The notes beneath the pieces were generated by a model, which saw only the letters and a list, made by a program, of their open reading frames with translations, was not told where the DNA came from and made no database searches. A program made the position numbers and the translations under genes. This document shows positions 26,061-34,757 of a stretch of DNA of 64,000 nt, in pieces; positions within the stretch are counted from its first letter, which is position 1; each line of letters opens with the position of its first letter. Source of the DNA: CAYSRJ01 sp964521865 (lineage in GTDB: Bacteria > Spirochaetota > B62-G9 > DRHN01); assembly GCA_964521865.1 (NCBI GenBank), contig CAZFTJ010000004.1, forward strand, positions 124,001 through 188,000, written 5' to 3'.

Positions 26061-26686
26061 CTTTCTATCTCTTCCTTTAATTTTCTCATCTCTTCAGCGC
26101 CCTCCCTGCCAGCATACGCAAACGTATAGGGCCGTATGAGATCCGAGAGGATTTTACCACGTTCCCGGCTGTCCGGCACAGTTTTCTCAAGTTTCCTCCG
26201 CAAAGAGCCGAGGTTTTCCAGAATATCCGCAATTTCAGGTCCGTACAGTTGAGACAATTCTTCTTTTATCTTTCTTGCAACGGCAGGGCTTTTTCCGTTT
26301 GTCGAAACGGCTATTTTTAAATCTCCGGCCCGATACACCGACGGCACGTGGAAATCACAGAGCCCCGGATTGTCGACGACATTACAGAAAACCCTCATTC
26401 TCCGTGCTTCATCGGCAATAATTCTGTTTGTCTCCTCACAATCCGTTGCGCTTATAACGAGAAAGGCATCCTTCAAATCACCCCTGCCAAACTCCCTCTG
26501 CAAAACATCTATCGATTTTTTTGCTGCACTCTCCTGTAGCTCTTTCGTCAGCACAGGACTGATCACCGTAACATCAGCCTTCGATTCGAGCAGCTTCTTA
26601 ACTTTGATCGCTGCTACCGGTCCACCGCCGACGACGATACATTTTTTTCCAGCCAGCTTTAAAAATACGGGATAGAGAGTATTCAC
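26048..26686 (-). CDS. sirC: Precorrin-2 dehydrogenase / sirohydrochlorin ferrochelatase-type (CysG N-terminal, Met8/SirC-like)
   Basis: This is a 212-residue protein with an N-terminal Rossmann fold (VVGGGPVAAIKVKKLL) and the CysG/Met8 family middle (NVVDNPGLCDFHVPSVYRAGDLKIAVSTNGKSPAVARKIKEEL). The enzyme oxidises precorrin-2 to sirohydrochlorin with NAD+. Bifunctional homologues also insert iron; the Asp used for that (as in Met8) cannot be verified by eye. It provides siroheme for the AhbAB-AhbC-AhbD branch. It sits between hemX-like and hemA and overlaps hemA. Confidence 0.9.
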   Translation of the reverse strand: MNTLYPVFLKLAGKKCIVVGGGPVAAIKVKKLLESKADVTVISPVLTKELQESAAKKSIDVLQREFGRGDLKDAFLVISATDCEETNRIIADEARRMRVFCNVVDNPGLCDFHVPSVYRAGDLKIAVSTNGKSPAVARKIKEELSQLYGPEIADILENLGSLRRKLEKTVPDSRERGKILSDLIRPYTFAYAGREGAEEMRKLKEEIERWSS

Positions 26687-26698
26687 TCTGATCTCCCT

Positions 26699-27514
26699 TC
26701 AAAAAAAGAGATGAAAGGTCGGAAGAAAGACATTGACGATAACCATTGAAAAAATAATGCCGGTGAATCCGAAGAAGGAAAGATAGGATGTCACGAGCCC
26801 TCCCCTTCCGAAAAACCTCTTCATTATGAAATTGGCGCCGAAAACGGCCCATGTCAGCAGAGCAGCTACTATCTTCGGGTCGAATATGCTGGCTCCCTTG
26901 ACCATTTTTGAAAGCCAGATCGAGGCAACAATGAGAGAAACCGTCATGGCAAAAAAGCCTATGGTCGATGCGCGGTAATTCATTTCATCAAGCTGTTCCA
27001 GAGAGGGAAGCCTTTCGAAAAAGATGCCGAAATGTTTTGCCTTAATGGTGTGAAAAAGAAGCAGATACATAAATCCGTACAGCATGGCAATTATAAAAGC
27101 CGAATAGCCGAATGCAATTCCCATGGTGTGCACAATCACATAGGCGCTTTTTATAATCGGTACGACATCGGATGTATACGTCCGCAGGGCAACCGACAGC
27201 GTCTGGCACAGGGCTGCGACGATGAGAATGAACACGCCCGTCGAACGAACGCCGATTTTGTTCTCGATATAAAAATAGTTTATGATAATTGCAAGCGCAA
27301 GCATCGACAACAGCTCGTATACCGATGCGATGGGAAAATGCCGGTAATGTACTCCGATCAGCACAATAACGACGATATGCAGTCCGATGGTTACGGCAAG
27401 AAAGGGTCTGAGTACTCCGGCAATGAGCCTTTTGGCCCTGAAAAAATATATGCCATACCCGATAGCCGCAGCGATATACATCACGGACACCGCTGTATTC
27501 AGAGGTTTTATCAT
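26699..27514 (-). CDS. HemX/CcsA-like multispanning membrane protein
   Basis: This is a 271-residue protein with eight or so hydrophobic helices in the CcsA/HemX superfamily. Where CcsA proteins carry the tryptophan-rich WGxxWxWDxxE haem-handling loop, this protein has only KGASIFDPKIVAALLTW, a degenerate version. The position next to hemA fits HemX, which in Bacillus lowers HemA levels, but that function is not proven here. The neighbouring 27520 gene has the full tryptophan motif. Five bases separate them, so they are probably cotranscribed. The partner role could equally be in haem export. Confidence 0.72.
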   Translation of the reverse strand: MIKPLNTAVSVMYIAAAIGYGIYFFRAKRLIAGVLRPFLAVTIGLHIVVIVLIGVHYRHFPIASVYELLSMLALAIIINYFYIENKIGVRSTGVFILIVAALCQTLSVALRTYTSDVVPIIKSAYVIVHTMGIAFGYSAFIIAMLYGFMYLLLFHTIKAKHFGIFFERLPSLEQLDEMNYRASTIGFFAMTVSLIVASIWLSKMVKGASIFDPKIVAALLTWAVFGANFIMKRFFGRGGLVTSYLSFFGFTGIIFSMVIVNVFLPTFHLFF

Positions 27515-27519
27515 AAAAA

Positions 27520-28308
27520 TTATCCACCGTAACTATGAAGACCCGCCAGCAGGTAGTTAACGCCGAAATAGGTAAAGATGGTAAACACAAATCCAACGAT
27601 TGAGAGTACAGCGGTAATTTTTCCGCGCCACTTCTTCACGAACCTGGTGTGCAAGTAGCCGGTATAAATAAACCATGTTATGAGCGCCCACGTCTCTTTT
27701 GGGTCCCATGACCAGTATCGGCCCCATGCATATTCGGCCCATATGGCTCCGAATATCAAAGCGCCCGCCGTATAAATGGGATAGCCGATACCTATTGTTG
27801 TATAAATATACCGATCGGCTTTCTTTCTTTTCTCTTCATCCCTGTTCACGAGATAGTATATAGCCGCTACAAAGGAAAAAGCAAAGAACGCTTCTCCTAT
27901 AAATGCGAAAGAAACATGCAGCACAAGCCAGTATGACTGAAGCGCAGGTATGGGCGGCATGATCGCCTTATTTGCCAGTGGAGAAGAGGTGACGGCCAGA
28001 AGAATGACGGCCGTTATCGTACCGCCGAACATCATAAAGGGGAGCGTTCTTTCTCTACTCTTTACGCGGTAAACAAAAAAGACGAGTGCTATTGCCCCGG
28101 AAAAGAATACGAGAGATTCGAAGGTGTTGGTTATCGCAACAAAATTGATTTTGACGCTTCTCTCTACGATATTCGAAAATAAAAGAAGAGCTGCGCCGAA
28201 GAGGAGAAAATGAGATACCGGATCCGATTTTTTGCTTTTCATCAGCAAAAAAATTATTTGAATAACAAGAGCAGCAATAAGACATATGAAGGCAATTGTA
28301 GAAAGCAT
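27520..28308 (-). CDS. ccsA: CcsA/ResC-type cytochrome c biogenesis protein (System II)
   Basis: This 262-residue polytopic membrane protein carries the hallmark tryptophan-rich motif WGRYWSWDPKETWALITW, with flanking histidines (LHVSFAFIGEAFF and YTGYLHTRF) that ligate haem in CcsA/ResC. With ResB (14612 here) it forms the System II haem lyase that exports haem and attaches it to CxxCH motifs outside the cytoplasmic membrane. It is the first gene of the haem operon as read on the minus strand, linking haem synthesis to haem use. The gene name (ccsA versus ccsB/resC) is used inconsistently in the literature. Confidence 0.87.
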   Translation of the reverse strand: MLSTIAFICLIAALVIQIIFLLMKSKKSDPVSHFLLFGAALLLFSNIVERSVKINFVAITNTFESLVFFSGAIALVFFVYRVKSRERTLPFMMFGGTITAVILLAVTSSPLANKAIMPPIPALQSYWLVLHVSFAFIGEAFFAFSFVAAIYYLVNRDEEKRKKADRYIYTTIGIGYPIYTAGALIFGAIWAEYAWGRYWSWDPKETWALITWFIYTGYLHTRFVKKWRGKITAVLSIVGFVFTIFTYFGVNYLLAGLHSYGG

Positions 28309-28404
28309 ACGGCGGTTCCTTTTTTCTTCAAGGTGAAATCATTTCGTTTAAAAACCGGCCGATCCGGCCGGTGCATCATTATCCACGCTGAATATAATAT
28401 AAAC

Positions 28405-28433
28405 GGCCATCCACAGTGTGCTACAGGATGGCC
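28405..28433. terminator. Rho-independent terminator below the triheme cytochrome gene
   Basis: GGCCATCC and GGATGGCC form a perfect 8-bp stem with a 13-base loop, flanked on both sides by A/T runs, so it could work in both directions. It ends the cytochrome gene at 28465 and separates it from the ccsA-haem operon. A second GC-rich palindrome (ACCGGCC...GGCCGGT) lies at about 28356-28374. Confidence 0.65.
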
Positions 28434-28464
28434 ATTTTAATAAAAACTGTGACTGATCTTTGTT

Positions 28465-28908
28465 CTACCAGTTGGCCGGACCCGATTTAACTCCCATCTT
28501 AAATGTGTTCATGTCCAGCTTGTGACAGTTCAGACAATCCCCATTGTAATGCAATACAAAGTGGTTTTCCTGGGGATTCGAGAAATGGATCTTATGAATA
28601 ACGGAATTGAAGTCCCCGGGCTTTGTGCCCTCTTTATGGCATTTCAGGCAGTCGTTCGGTACAATCTTCACAATCTTTTCAATCTGCGGATGCTTTTCAA
28701 CGTGTTTGAGCTCTGCAGGCAATCGGTAGTCCTTCTCATCGTCCACCTTTACGTGGCAGTCCACACAGCCGTTCGGATGCTTGTCTTCAACTGTTATTCC
28801 GGCAAGCGATGGCACATCCGCCGCCCACAGAGCACCGGCAAAAAAGAAGCCCAGAATCAACGGCATCAAAAACGCGAGAGCGGGAATCATTTTGTCGAAA
28901 TACTTCAA
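28465..28908 (-). CDS. Periplasmic triheme cytochrome c
   Basis: This is a 147-residue secreted protein. A signal peptide covers residues 1-30 (LAFLMPLILGFFFAGALWA, cleavage after AWA likely at ALWA). Three CxxCH haem motifs follow: CVDCH, CLKCH and CLNCH. Additional histidines (LKHVEKH, HKIHF, HFVLH) could be sixth ligands, giving bis-His low-potential haems like class III or NrfH/NapC-type small cytochromes. No exact family is recognised. It has its own promoter region upstream (28920-28985) and a terminator downstream. It likely shuttles electrons in the periplasm and depends on the ResB/CcsA system encoded nearby. Confidence 0.85.
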   Translation of the reverse strand: MKYFDKMIPALAFLMPLILGFFFAGALWAADVPSLAGITVEDKHPNGCVDCHVKVDDEKDYRLPAELKHVEKHPQIEKIVKIVPNDCLKCHKEGTKPGDFNSVIHKIHFSNPQENHFVLHYNGDCLNCHKLDMNTFKMGVKSGPANW

Positions 28909-29086
28909 TTGTTTACCTCCTCATAGTAATTTTATCACTGAACTTAATCTTATATAATTACTCATAATTTTGGCAAGCTTTTTTTTCATAATATAAGCGA
29001 TTTTTACGGATATTACCCGCACTTATCATCGCCCTCGAATCAAACGGCTCCCTGGATAAAGCCTCGGATCAGCCTGAAACCTTTTC

Positions 29087-29458
29087 TCACGAGACGTATT
29101 GCTTGATCGTTTTCACCAGCCGATCATAATCAATCGGCTTATTAAAAAATTCATCTGCCTTTACATCCTTTTTTTCAAGTCCGAACGCGTATTCCCTGTT
29201 AATGGCTGTAATAACAAAAACCGGGATGTCGGGAAAGCTTTTTTTTATTTCTTCCGCAGCTTCAAAACCGAGAGTTTTCTTCTCGGGAAACATGACATCC
29301 AAAAGGATAACGCCCGGTTTATATTCCCCGATCATCTCTATACCTTCCTCGACATTGTCGGCCAGACGGATGGTAAATCCTTCGAATCCGAGAAGGGCCT
29401 CCATTGTTTCCAGAATATCCTGGTCATCATCTATGATGAGAATTCTTTCGTTGTTCAT
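29087..29458 (-). CDS. Receiver-only response regulator (sensory triad 1)
   Basis: This 123-residue protein is a single CheY-like receiver domain. Acidic pocket IIDDDQD, phospho-acceptor Asp in ILLDVMFPEKK, Thr in VITAIN and Lys in FNKPIDYDRLV are all present. No output domain follows, so it must act through protein contacts or a phosphorelay. The start lies inside the 3' end of the kinase gene (32-base overlap). The same arrangement recurs at 40504-42800, where the receiver is a clear relative (both have DVMFPE...FEAAEEI/FDLARKI). Confidence 0.88.
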   Translation of the reverse strand: MNNERILIIDDDQDILETMEALLGFEGFTIRLADNVEEGIEMIGEYKPGVILLDVMFPEKKTLGFEAAEEIKKSFPDIPVFVITAINREYAFGLEKKDVKADEFFNKPIDYDRLVKTIKQYVS

Positions 29459-30827
29459 TATTGCCTCCCGCTTTTTTTATATTGGTAATTGTTTCGGAAA
29501 ATTCCGGTATGTAAATATGGAACGTGGTCCCTTTTCCCTGCTCGGAGTAAACGGTAATTTTACCGTTGAGTGATTCGACAGCCTTATGCACGATTGGGAG
29601 TCCAAGGCCGGTTCCATCTCTTTCAATTTCTCTCGCCTTTCGCGTTCTGTAAAACTCTTCGAAGATGTTATTGAGCTCCTCCGGCGTGATGCCTATTCCT
29701 TCATCGCTGACCATTATATGTATGACGTTCTGTTCCTTTTCAGCATTTATTGTGATGACGGTCATGGGTGGTGAATACTTTATCGCATTGGAAATGAGGT
29801 TGCTCAAGATTATGTTCATAAGATCCGGGCTGGCAATAAGAGATATTTCCCCGGAGCAGTTCGAGGAAAACCTGATTCCTTTTTGCATCGCCATGGTAGA
29901 AAACAGGCTCAAATTCGTATCTATTGCGTCCTTGAGCGTAATTTCCGTTTTCGTGTACTGCACATCTTCCTGTGCACGCATATACGCATAATCTATCATT
30001 TCATCCACCATCGTAATGAGGTTTTCAGTCCGCCGGTTTGCCTTCTGAATCGTTTCAATTGTTTTACCGCCAGTTTCCCCGGTAATACCCTTTAATATCA
30101 TTTCATGGAATCCTTTGAGCGCTGCGAGAGGCCCGCGTATCTCATGGGTCACTTGTAGGATGAAGTTCGATTTGATCGTATCGAGACTTTTATATCTGTT
30201 CAGCTCTACTTCAACCCTTTTTCCCCGTTCCTCAATTCTATTTTTTATACCGGTGATCAAATAGGAAGAAATTATCAGTGTCGTACACAATCCAGCACCC
30301 CTGATCAATATAAGATCGTTGTACGATTGCCGGTTTGCAAAGTAAAGAGGATAATGATTAATTATTCCGTAATATTCCGAAAACATAACGGAAATGAGAA
30401 CAACGAGAAGGCTCCCTACGTACCAGAAAACAACACGATTTGAAAATATGAACGCCGTTAACATGATATGAAAAACAAAGTAGTAGAGAATTGGATTCTC
30501 CAAGAAACCGGTGAAATACCCCATCAGAAGCAGCAATATATAATCGAGACACACCTGTATGTTGAAATACCACCGCAATTCCTTACGAGAGAGGTTTTTT
30601 CCTTTTATCAGGGTATAATATACGGTGAGTATCGCATTCTCTAAAAAAAGTATTCCGTTCAGGGTAAAAAGGATTTTATAGGGGAGCCTGAAGTGAAAAC
30701 TGAAATCTATGATGATAAGGCTGAAAAAAACTCCGCCGCAGGCGATCCATCTAAGTGTGAGGAACCACCCGACTACTTTGTTTAAACCGGAATACTCAGA
30801 CGATTCTATTTTTGACCCTGCTGACAC
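29427..30827 (-). CDS. Membrane sensor histidine kinase (sensory triad 1)
   Basis: This 466-residue kinase has about six N-terminal transmembrane helices (residues ~20-200) with no obvious extracellular domain, a short coiled coil, HisKA with VTHEIRGPLAAL, and HATPase_c with NLISNAIKYSP, SDEGIGITPEEL and GTGLGLPIV. The start is a GTG at 30827 directly after the TAG of the preceding gene, with GGAG overlapping the end of that gene. A membrane-embedded sensor region suggests detection of a membrane or electron-transport state. The downstream receiver overlaps its 3' end, making it the obvious partner. Confidence 0.9.
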   Translation of the reverse strand: MSAGSKIESSEYSGLNKVVGWFLTLRWIACGGVFFSLIIIDFSFHFRLPYKILFTLNGILFLENAILTVYYTLIKGKNLSRKELRWYFNIQVCLDYILLLLMGYFTGFLENPILYYFVFHIMLTAFIFSNRVVFWYVGSLLVVLISVMFSEYYGIINHYPLYFANRQSYNDLILIRGAGLCTTLIISSYLITGIKNRIEERGKRVEVELNRYKSLDTIKSNFILQVTHEIRGPLAALKGFHEMILKGITGETGGKTIETIQKANRRTENLITMVDEMIDYAYMRAQEDVQYTKTEITLKDAIDTNLSLFSTMAMQKGIRFSSNCSGEISLIASPDLMNIILSNLISNAIKYSPPMTVITINAEKEQNVIHIMVSDEGIGITPEELNNIFEEFYRTRKAREIERDGTGLGLPIVHKAVESLNGKITVYSEQGKGTTFHIYIPEFSETITNIKKAGGNNEQRKNSHHR

Positions 30828-31283
30828 CTATTTCTCCGGCCTGTACCTGTCCATGAATTTATTGATTTCAAAAATTTGCTCGTCCTTGAACTGCACAAGC
30901 GAATCGAAAAGCTCCCTCTGTTTTGTCGCGACAAGCTTGCTCGAGATTGTTTGATAAAAATTTTTGAGTTTTTCCTCATACTCGAGGATCTGCGTAAAAA
31001 TTTCCAGCGGGTCCGCATCTCTTGAAATTGATTTGATCGGTATCAGTGCGTCGCCCCTGTAATCAGGCGCATACCGCACCCATCCTGTTCTTCCGTAATC
31101 ATCTAGATTTATGTTTTTCAAAATATCAAGCCTGGTCATGAGATTCGATCTGAGAAGAGCGATAACCTCTTTCGATTCACCGCTCCTGAGAGCGAATTCA
31201 GCCACATCGTAAAAATCTTTTAAGCTCTTTTCCCACCTGATTGTGATATCGAGAATTTCTTTCAAATTTTTAAATGCAATCAC
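30828..31283 (-). CDS. Helical, ferritin-like-looking protein of sensory triad 1
   Basis: This 151-residue, mostly alpha-helical, charged protein has two related halves, each with an acidic-aromatic helix (IRWEKSLKDFYD near the start, LEYEEKLKNFYQ later). The second protein of this type at 40504 also has 151 residues and the same helix pattern (REYEKKLEKYYA, VEYDMELIHLYK). The pattern is reminiscent of rubrerythrin/ferritin-like four-helix bundles, but a full set of metal ligands is not obvious. I prefer the GTG at 31283, which has CAGGAGG just upstream, over the ATG at 31313. It is followed without a gap by the kinase, so it may be a sensory partner. The function is not known. Confidence 0.72.
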   Translation of the reverse strand: MIAFKNLKEILDITIRWEKSLKDFYDVAEFALRSGESKEVIALLRSNLMTRLDILKNINLDDYGRTGWVRYAPDYRGDALIPIKSISRDADPLEIFTQILEYEEKLKNFYQTISSKLVATKQRELFDSLVQFKDEQIFEINKFMDRYRPEK

Positions 31284-31337
31284 GCTTCCCTCCTGTGCAC
31301 CATTAAACGGCATCCCACTTTATAATGATGGATCTTT

Positions 31338-31382
31338 TCGGATGCACGTCCGGATTTTACTATTCGGACGATGTGCATCCGA
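31338..31382. repeat. Strong hairpin upstream of sensory triad 1
   Basis: TCGGATGCAC-GTCCG on the left pairs with CGGAC-gat-GTGCATCCGA on the right around an 11-base AT-rich loop, about 15 bp in total. It lies between the end of the CPBP gene and the start of the triad. It may terminate the former or fold in the leader of the latter. Confidence 0.5.
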
Positions 31383-31511
31383 ACATTGCCGCTTCTGCAA
31401 ACCGCGGCTTTAAAGAGACATTATATATATGAACCCCCCATTTGTAAATTATTAAACGTATGTAAAATATCATATTTCTTCTATCTTCAGCAAGAAAATC
31501 AGGAGCTTATA

Positions 31512-32177
31512 TCAGGAGCTCAAAGGAAAAATTATGAAAACGGCTACGTCCCATAGAATATGACTTGTAACGTTCAACAAAAGGGCGTTTTTCCACAGGT
31601 AGAGCCATCCCCAGAACATACCGCCGACAAAAGCGGCGATAACAAGCATATAATTTGCGCTTCCGGCATGAAAGATCGTATAGAGTAAAACCGAGGTGAA
31701 ATAGCCAGCAGGCTTTCCCAGCATATATGAGTACTGCCGCTGGATATATCCCCGCCACAAAAGCTCTTCTCCCGGTCCGATTATGAAAACCATGAGCGGG
31801 ATAATTTTCCAGAGAGAGCTTCGGTTTCTCAGGAGATAAATTGCCGCTATACCTGAACCCGCAGATAAAAAAAGACGTCGCGACAGGATATTGCCGGCAA
31901 AAAAGACGGCATACAAAGATGCTGCTGCGAGGGCTCCATAGAGGATTTTTTCAATAGTTTTTTTCCGTGCGCCTCTTATAATAGCGGGCAGGAAATTTTT
32001 CTCAAGGCATAGTATGAGTGAGATGAGGATGCATATATTTACCGCAAACCACCACCAGAAATCAAACGGACCGATTTTCTGAAAGCCGAACAGACCGGTA
32101 AACAGCGCCTCGGCTATTCCCGTCACAAGAAACAGTGTAGCGCCGTGCCCGGTACCCGTTGCATCACGGAATTTCAC
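31512..32177 (-). CDS. CPBP-family intramembrane glutamic/metalloprotease (CAAX-like)
   Basis: This 221-residue protein has about seven hydrophobic helices. The Abi/CPBP motifs are visible: EELLWRGYIQ (motif 1, EExxxR), FHAGSANY (motif 2, FxxxH-like) and HILWD near the C-terminus (motif 3). Bacterial members are linked to protein processing or bacteriocin immunity; the substrate here is unknown. The gene follows menA at 21 bases, so it may only be a passenger of the menaquinone operon. Confidence 0.8.
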   Translation of the reverse strand: MKFRDATGTGHGATLFLVTGIAEALFTGLFGFQKIGPFDFWWWFAVNICILISLILCLEKNFLPAIIRGARKKTIEKILYGALAAASLYAVFFAGNILSRRLFLSAGSGIAAIYLLRNRSSLWKIIPLMVFIIGPGEELLWRGYIQRQYSYMLGKPAGYFTSVLLYTIFHAGSANYMLVIAAFVGGMFWGWLYLWKNALLLNVTSHILWDVAVFIIFPLSS

Positions 32178-32198
32178 CCTATCACTCTTAACTATCTT

Positions 32199-33179
32199 TT
32201 AAAAGAATTCCTGTATTTTATACCAGGGTTCATATTGATACAACAATAGATGGAGAATAACCGCTGCTGTCGACAGCAGGCCGAAGATCAGATTCAGAAA
32301 AGAGGTTCCCGCATCCAGGGCTACGAACCGTTGACAGCCGGCATCTTCATTTCGTTTCTTTCCAACCCGCATGAGCCTCACGGCAGCGGGGAATGCAGCG
32401 AAAGTAATCAGAAATGTGAGCGGCATTACGGGATTTCGGGAATGAAAAATCCGTGTAAAAATGATGATGAGTATAACAACGCCGAAGGCACCGTATACAA
32501 GGAAAATGTAATAGACAAAAGATCCCCTGTCGCCGAGAATAGAAGCGACGGTTTTAATACTGCTTTTTTTATCACCCTGTATATCCCGCCAGTTGTTTGC
32601 ATGAAGAATGGCAACCACCAGCATGGACATTGGAACAGCCCATAACGCGGGCACCGAAGAAGGCGTGCCTGTCTGGACAGTCCAGGCGCCAAGCGCCCCC
32701 AGTATGCCGAAATCGAGGAAAACGGCAAGGTCTCCCAGCGCCCGATATTTAAAAGCAAAAGGTTTTAACGTATAAAATACACCGATTACAATTCCGACTG
32801 CACCGATTACGAGTATCGGCAGGCCGATTTCGTACGTGATGATCACACCGGCAATGATGCCTGCCGCTATGAGAATGACAGAACCGAAAATCCCGGCTTT
32901 CAGGCTCACATATCCCCGCACAATTGCGCCGCTGGCCGGGGTGATTTCCCGATCAAGGCCTTTTTTAAAATCGTTTACATCACTGAGCAGATTGGCCCCC
33001 GAATGAAGCACGATCATCGCAAAAAGCGCAAGAACAAAAAGAAACACGTTAAATTGTGCCGCATCAATAGATACAGCAGCAGCGGTGCCGAAAACAACCG
33101 GCATTGTCGAGGCCGGGAGCGCGAAGGGACGTATGGCGATTATCCATCTTTTTACGGGGGACGGCTTCTGTTTCATCAT
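32199..33179 (-). CDS. menA: UbiA-family prenyltransferase, probable 1,4-dihydroxy-2-naphthoate polyprenyltransferase
   Basis: This 326-residue membrane protein has nine or so helices. The first catalytic loop is NLLSDVNDFKKGLDRE, matching the MenA NxxxDxxDxxxGxD pattern, and the second is NNWRDIQGDKKSSIKT. The start KRWIIAIRPFALPASTMPV is typical of MenA. It attaches the polyprenyl tail to DHNA in menaquinone synthesis. Support comes from the methyltransferase gene just upstream in the same direction and a polyprenyl synthase at 12907. Early men or mqn genes are not in the window, so the quinone headgroup route is open. Confidence 0.85.
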   Translation of the reverse strand: MMKQKPSPVKRWIIAIRPFALPASTMPVVFGTAAAVSIDAAQFNVFLFVLALFAMIVLHSGANLLSDVNDFKKGLDREITPASGAIVRGYVSLKAGIFGSVILIAAGIIAGVIITYEIGLPILVIGAVGIVIGVFYTLKPFAFKYRALGDLAVFLDFGILGALGAWTVQTGTPSSVPALWAVPMSMLVVAILHANNWRDIQGDKKSSIKTVASILGDRGSFVYYIFLVYGAFGVVILIIIFTRIFHSRNPVMPLTFLITFAAFPAAVRLMRVGKKRNEDAGCQRFVALDAGTSFLNLIFGLLSTAAVILHLLLYQYEPWYKIQEFF

Positions 33180-33370
33180 TATTCATTTCTCATTCGGATT
33201 ACGGTTTTACGCATTAAGATTCTGTTTTTCGTACCGATAATTCAATACCGTATTTCTGAGGTCCGATGCAGACGGTATCTCATTGCTACGGCAATTTTTT
33301 ATTTATATCGGACGCCTCCAACGTCGATTAAAACAAGGTAAAAACAAGTATGACCGCGATACTGTTCACC

Positions 33371-34090
33371 TTATACGCTCCGCGCGTTCGCGCACCGCTT
33401 TTTCATCGCATCATGAATGGCGGCGACTCCAAGGAACATTCGCTCGTAGCGTACTTCGGCAAAACCGGCTTTTAACAGGATATCTCTAAACCTCTCGGCC
33501 GAATAAAAACGCGGAATGGTAAAAGAAAGATATGCATAGGCTTTAAAGGATAAAGAGAGAGCGGTTCCCACAACCCTCACAACAGTTTTAACGTATAGAT
33601 GGAATAAGAACCTGACAACAGGTATAACCGGCTGGCTTGTTTCCAGATTAATAAACCTCCCGCCCGGTTTCAATACTCTGTGAAATTCAGCCAGATACCG
33701 AGATAGTCGATAATCGGATGTTCTGATATTACGCGTTGCAAATGAAATTGTCACAAGGTCAAAATAATTATCGGGAAAAGGGAGCAGGCCGACATCCGCT
33801 TCCATGAAATGAATTTTCCCGGCATAAGATTTTTTTTTCGCCCTTTGAAGCATCGGTACACAAAAATCTACGGCGTAGACCTGCACGTTTTCGGGTTTTA
33901 ACCGGACAAGATTACACGCCATCTCACCTGTGCCCGTGCATACGTCGATCCAGCGTCGACCTCCGGCAGCAGAAGCCCTTCTTGCGGCTTTCTTTCTCCA
34001 CAGCATATCCTGCCCGAAAGTGACAATATGATTGATTATTTCGTACGTATCGGGGATCTCCGAAAACAGTTTCCTGATACCTTCAGACAT
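33371..34090 (-). CDS. menG: UbiE/MenG-type demethylmenaquinone methyltransferase
   Basis: This is a 239-residue class I SAM methyltransferase. The N-terminus IRKLFSEIPDTYEIINHIVTFGQDMLWR matches UbiE/MenG (usually FxxIAxxYDxxNxxxSxGxDxxWR). The SAM motif WIDVCTGTGEMA and later ISFATRNI and RVLKPGGRFINLE are clear. It would convert demethylmenaquinone to menaquinone. It precedes menA on the same strand with a 191-base spacer. Some residues in the N-terminal block differ from textbook sequences, so another closely related substrate is possible. Confidence 0.85.
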   Translation of the reverse strand: MSEGIRKLFSEIPDTYEIINHIVTFGQDMLWRKKAARRASAAGGRRWIDVCTGTGEMACNLVRLKPENVQVYAVDFCVPMLQRAKKKSYAGKIHFMEADVGLLPFPDNYFDLVTISFATRNIRTSDYRLSRYLAEFHRVLKPGGRFINLETSQPVIPVVRFLFHLYVKTVVRVVGTALSLSFKAYAYLSFTIPRFYSAERFRDILLKAGFAEVRYERMFLGVAAIHDAMKKRCANARSV

Positions 34091-34390
34091 GCTTCTTACC
34101 CCGAGCTGCCCAGTCCTCCAGCAGAAACAGCGGGAAATCGATGAGATTCGTATATAATACTATCGTTATATTTTTAATTGTGTCAAGCCATATTTCTCGA
34201 AAACCACGACGCCGGCAGATGCATAAAAACGCAATCGGATATTTTTCACGTACTATTTAACACTGAACATTTAAAATAATTTTTTATTGACTATTAGGTG
34301 GTAATGAAAGTAAAATAAAATCAGTAAAGTATAAAATTAGGATGTATAGGTGCTAAAATAATAATACTAATTATATATAACTAATTATAT

Positions 34391-34438
34391 AGGTAAGTGA
34401 ACTTATCAATCGTAAAAGATCCAATTTATCACTTGCCT
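34391..34438. repeat. Inverted repeat sharing a 24-bp segment with 47295-47334
   Basis: AGGTAAGTGA and TCACTTGCCT are 10-bp arms with one mismatch. The sequence between and including part of the left arm (GTGAACTTATCAATCGTA then AAAGAT) recurs downstream of the receiver gene at 47302 with three differences in 24 bases. This looks like remnants of a small mobile or regulatory repeat. Confidence 0.5.
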
Positions 34439-34717
34439 AATGTTTTTTACCTTAATTTCCCAATGCTTAAAAGGCCATGGAACAGTAAAAGACCATTGTC
34501 TTTTGTAAATTATGGTACAAAAGGAAAAGATATCGCTTCGCTAGACCAGAATTTAAATGGATAAAACCAGAACTAAAGTATAGACATTTCTTACATAAAT
34601 AAAACACGATCGGATTAAGATTTAAACGTGCTCGCGGATCACGGGTGGATGAAACGCCCGCTGTTCAGCCGTACGAGCCCAGTACAGCCGGTCGCAGGCC
34701 GGCTTAATACCGTCGGT

Positions 34718-34756
34718 GGATTTGTTATACGGCGCGAAGCGTCGTGTAACAAATCC
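34718..34756. repeat. Hairpin-forming repeat next to palindrome copy B
   Basis: GGATTTGTTA and TAACAAATCC form a perfect 10-bp outer stem, extended inwards by TACGGCGC...GCGTCGTG with few mismatches and a GAA loop. It directly abuts the element at 34758, forming a double hairpin. Confidence 0.6.
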
Positions 34757-34757
34757 T

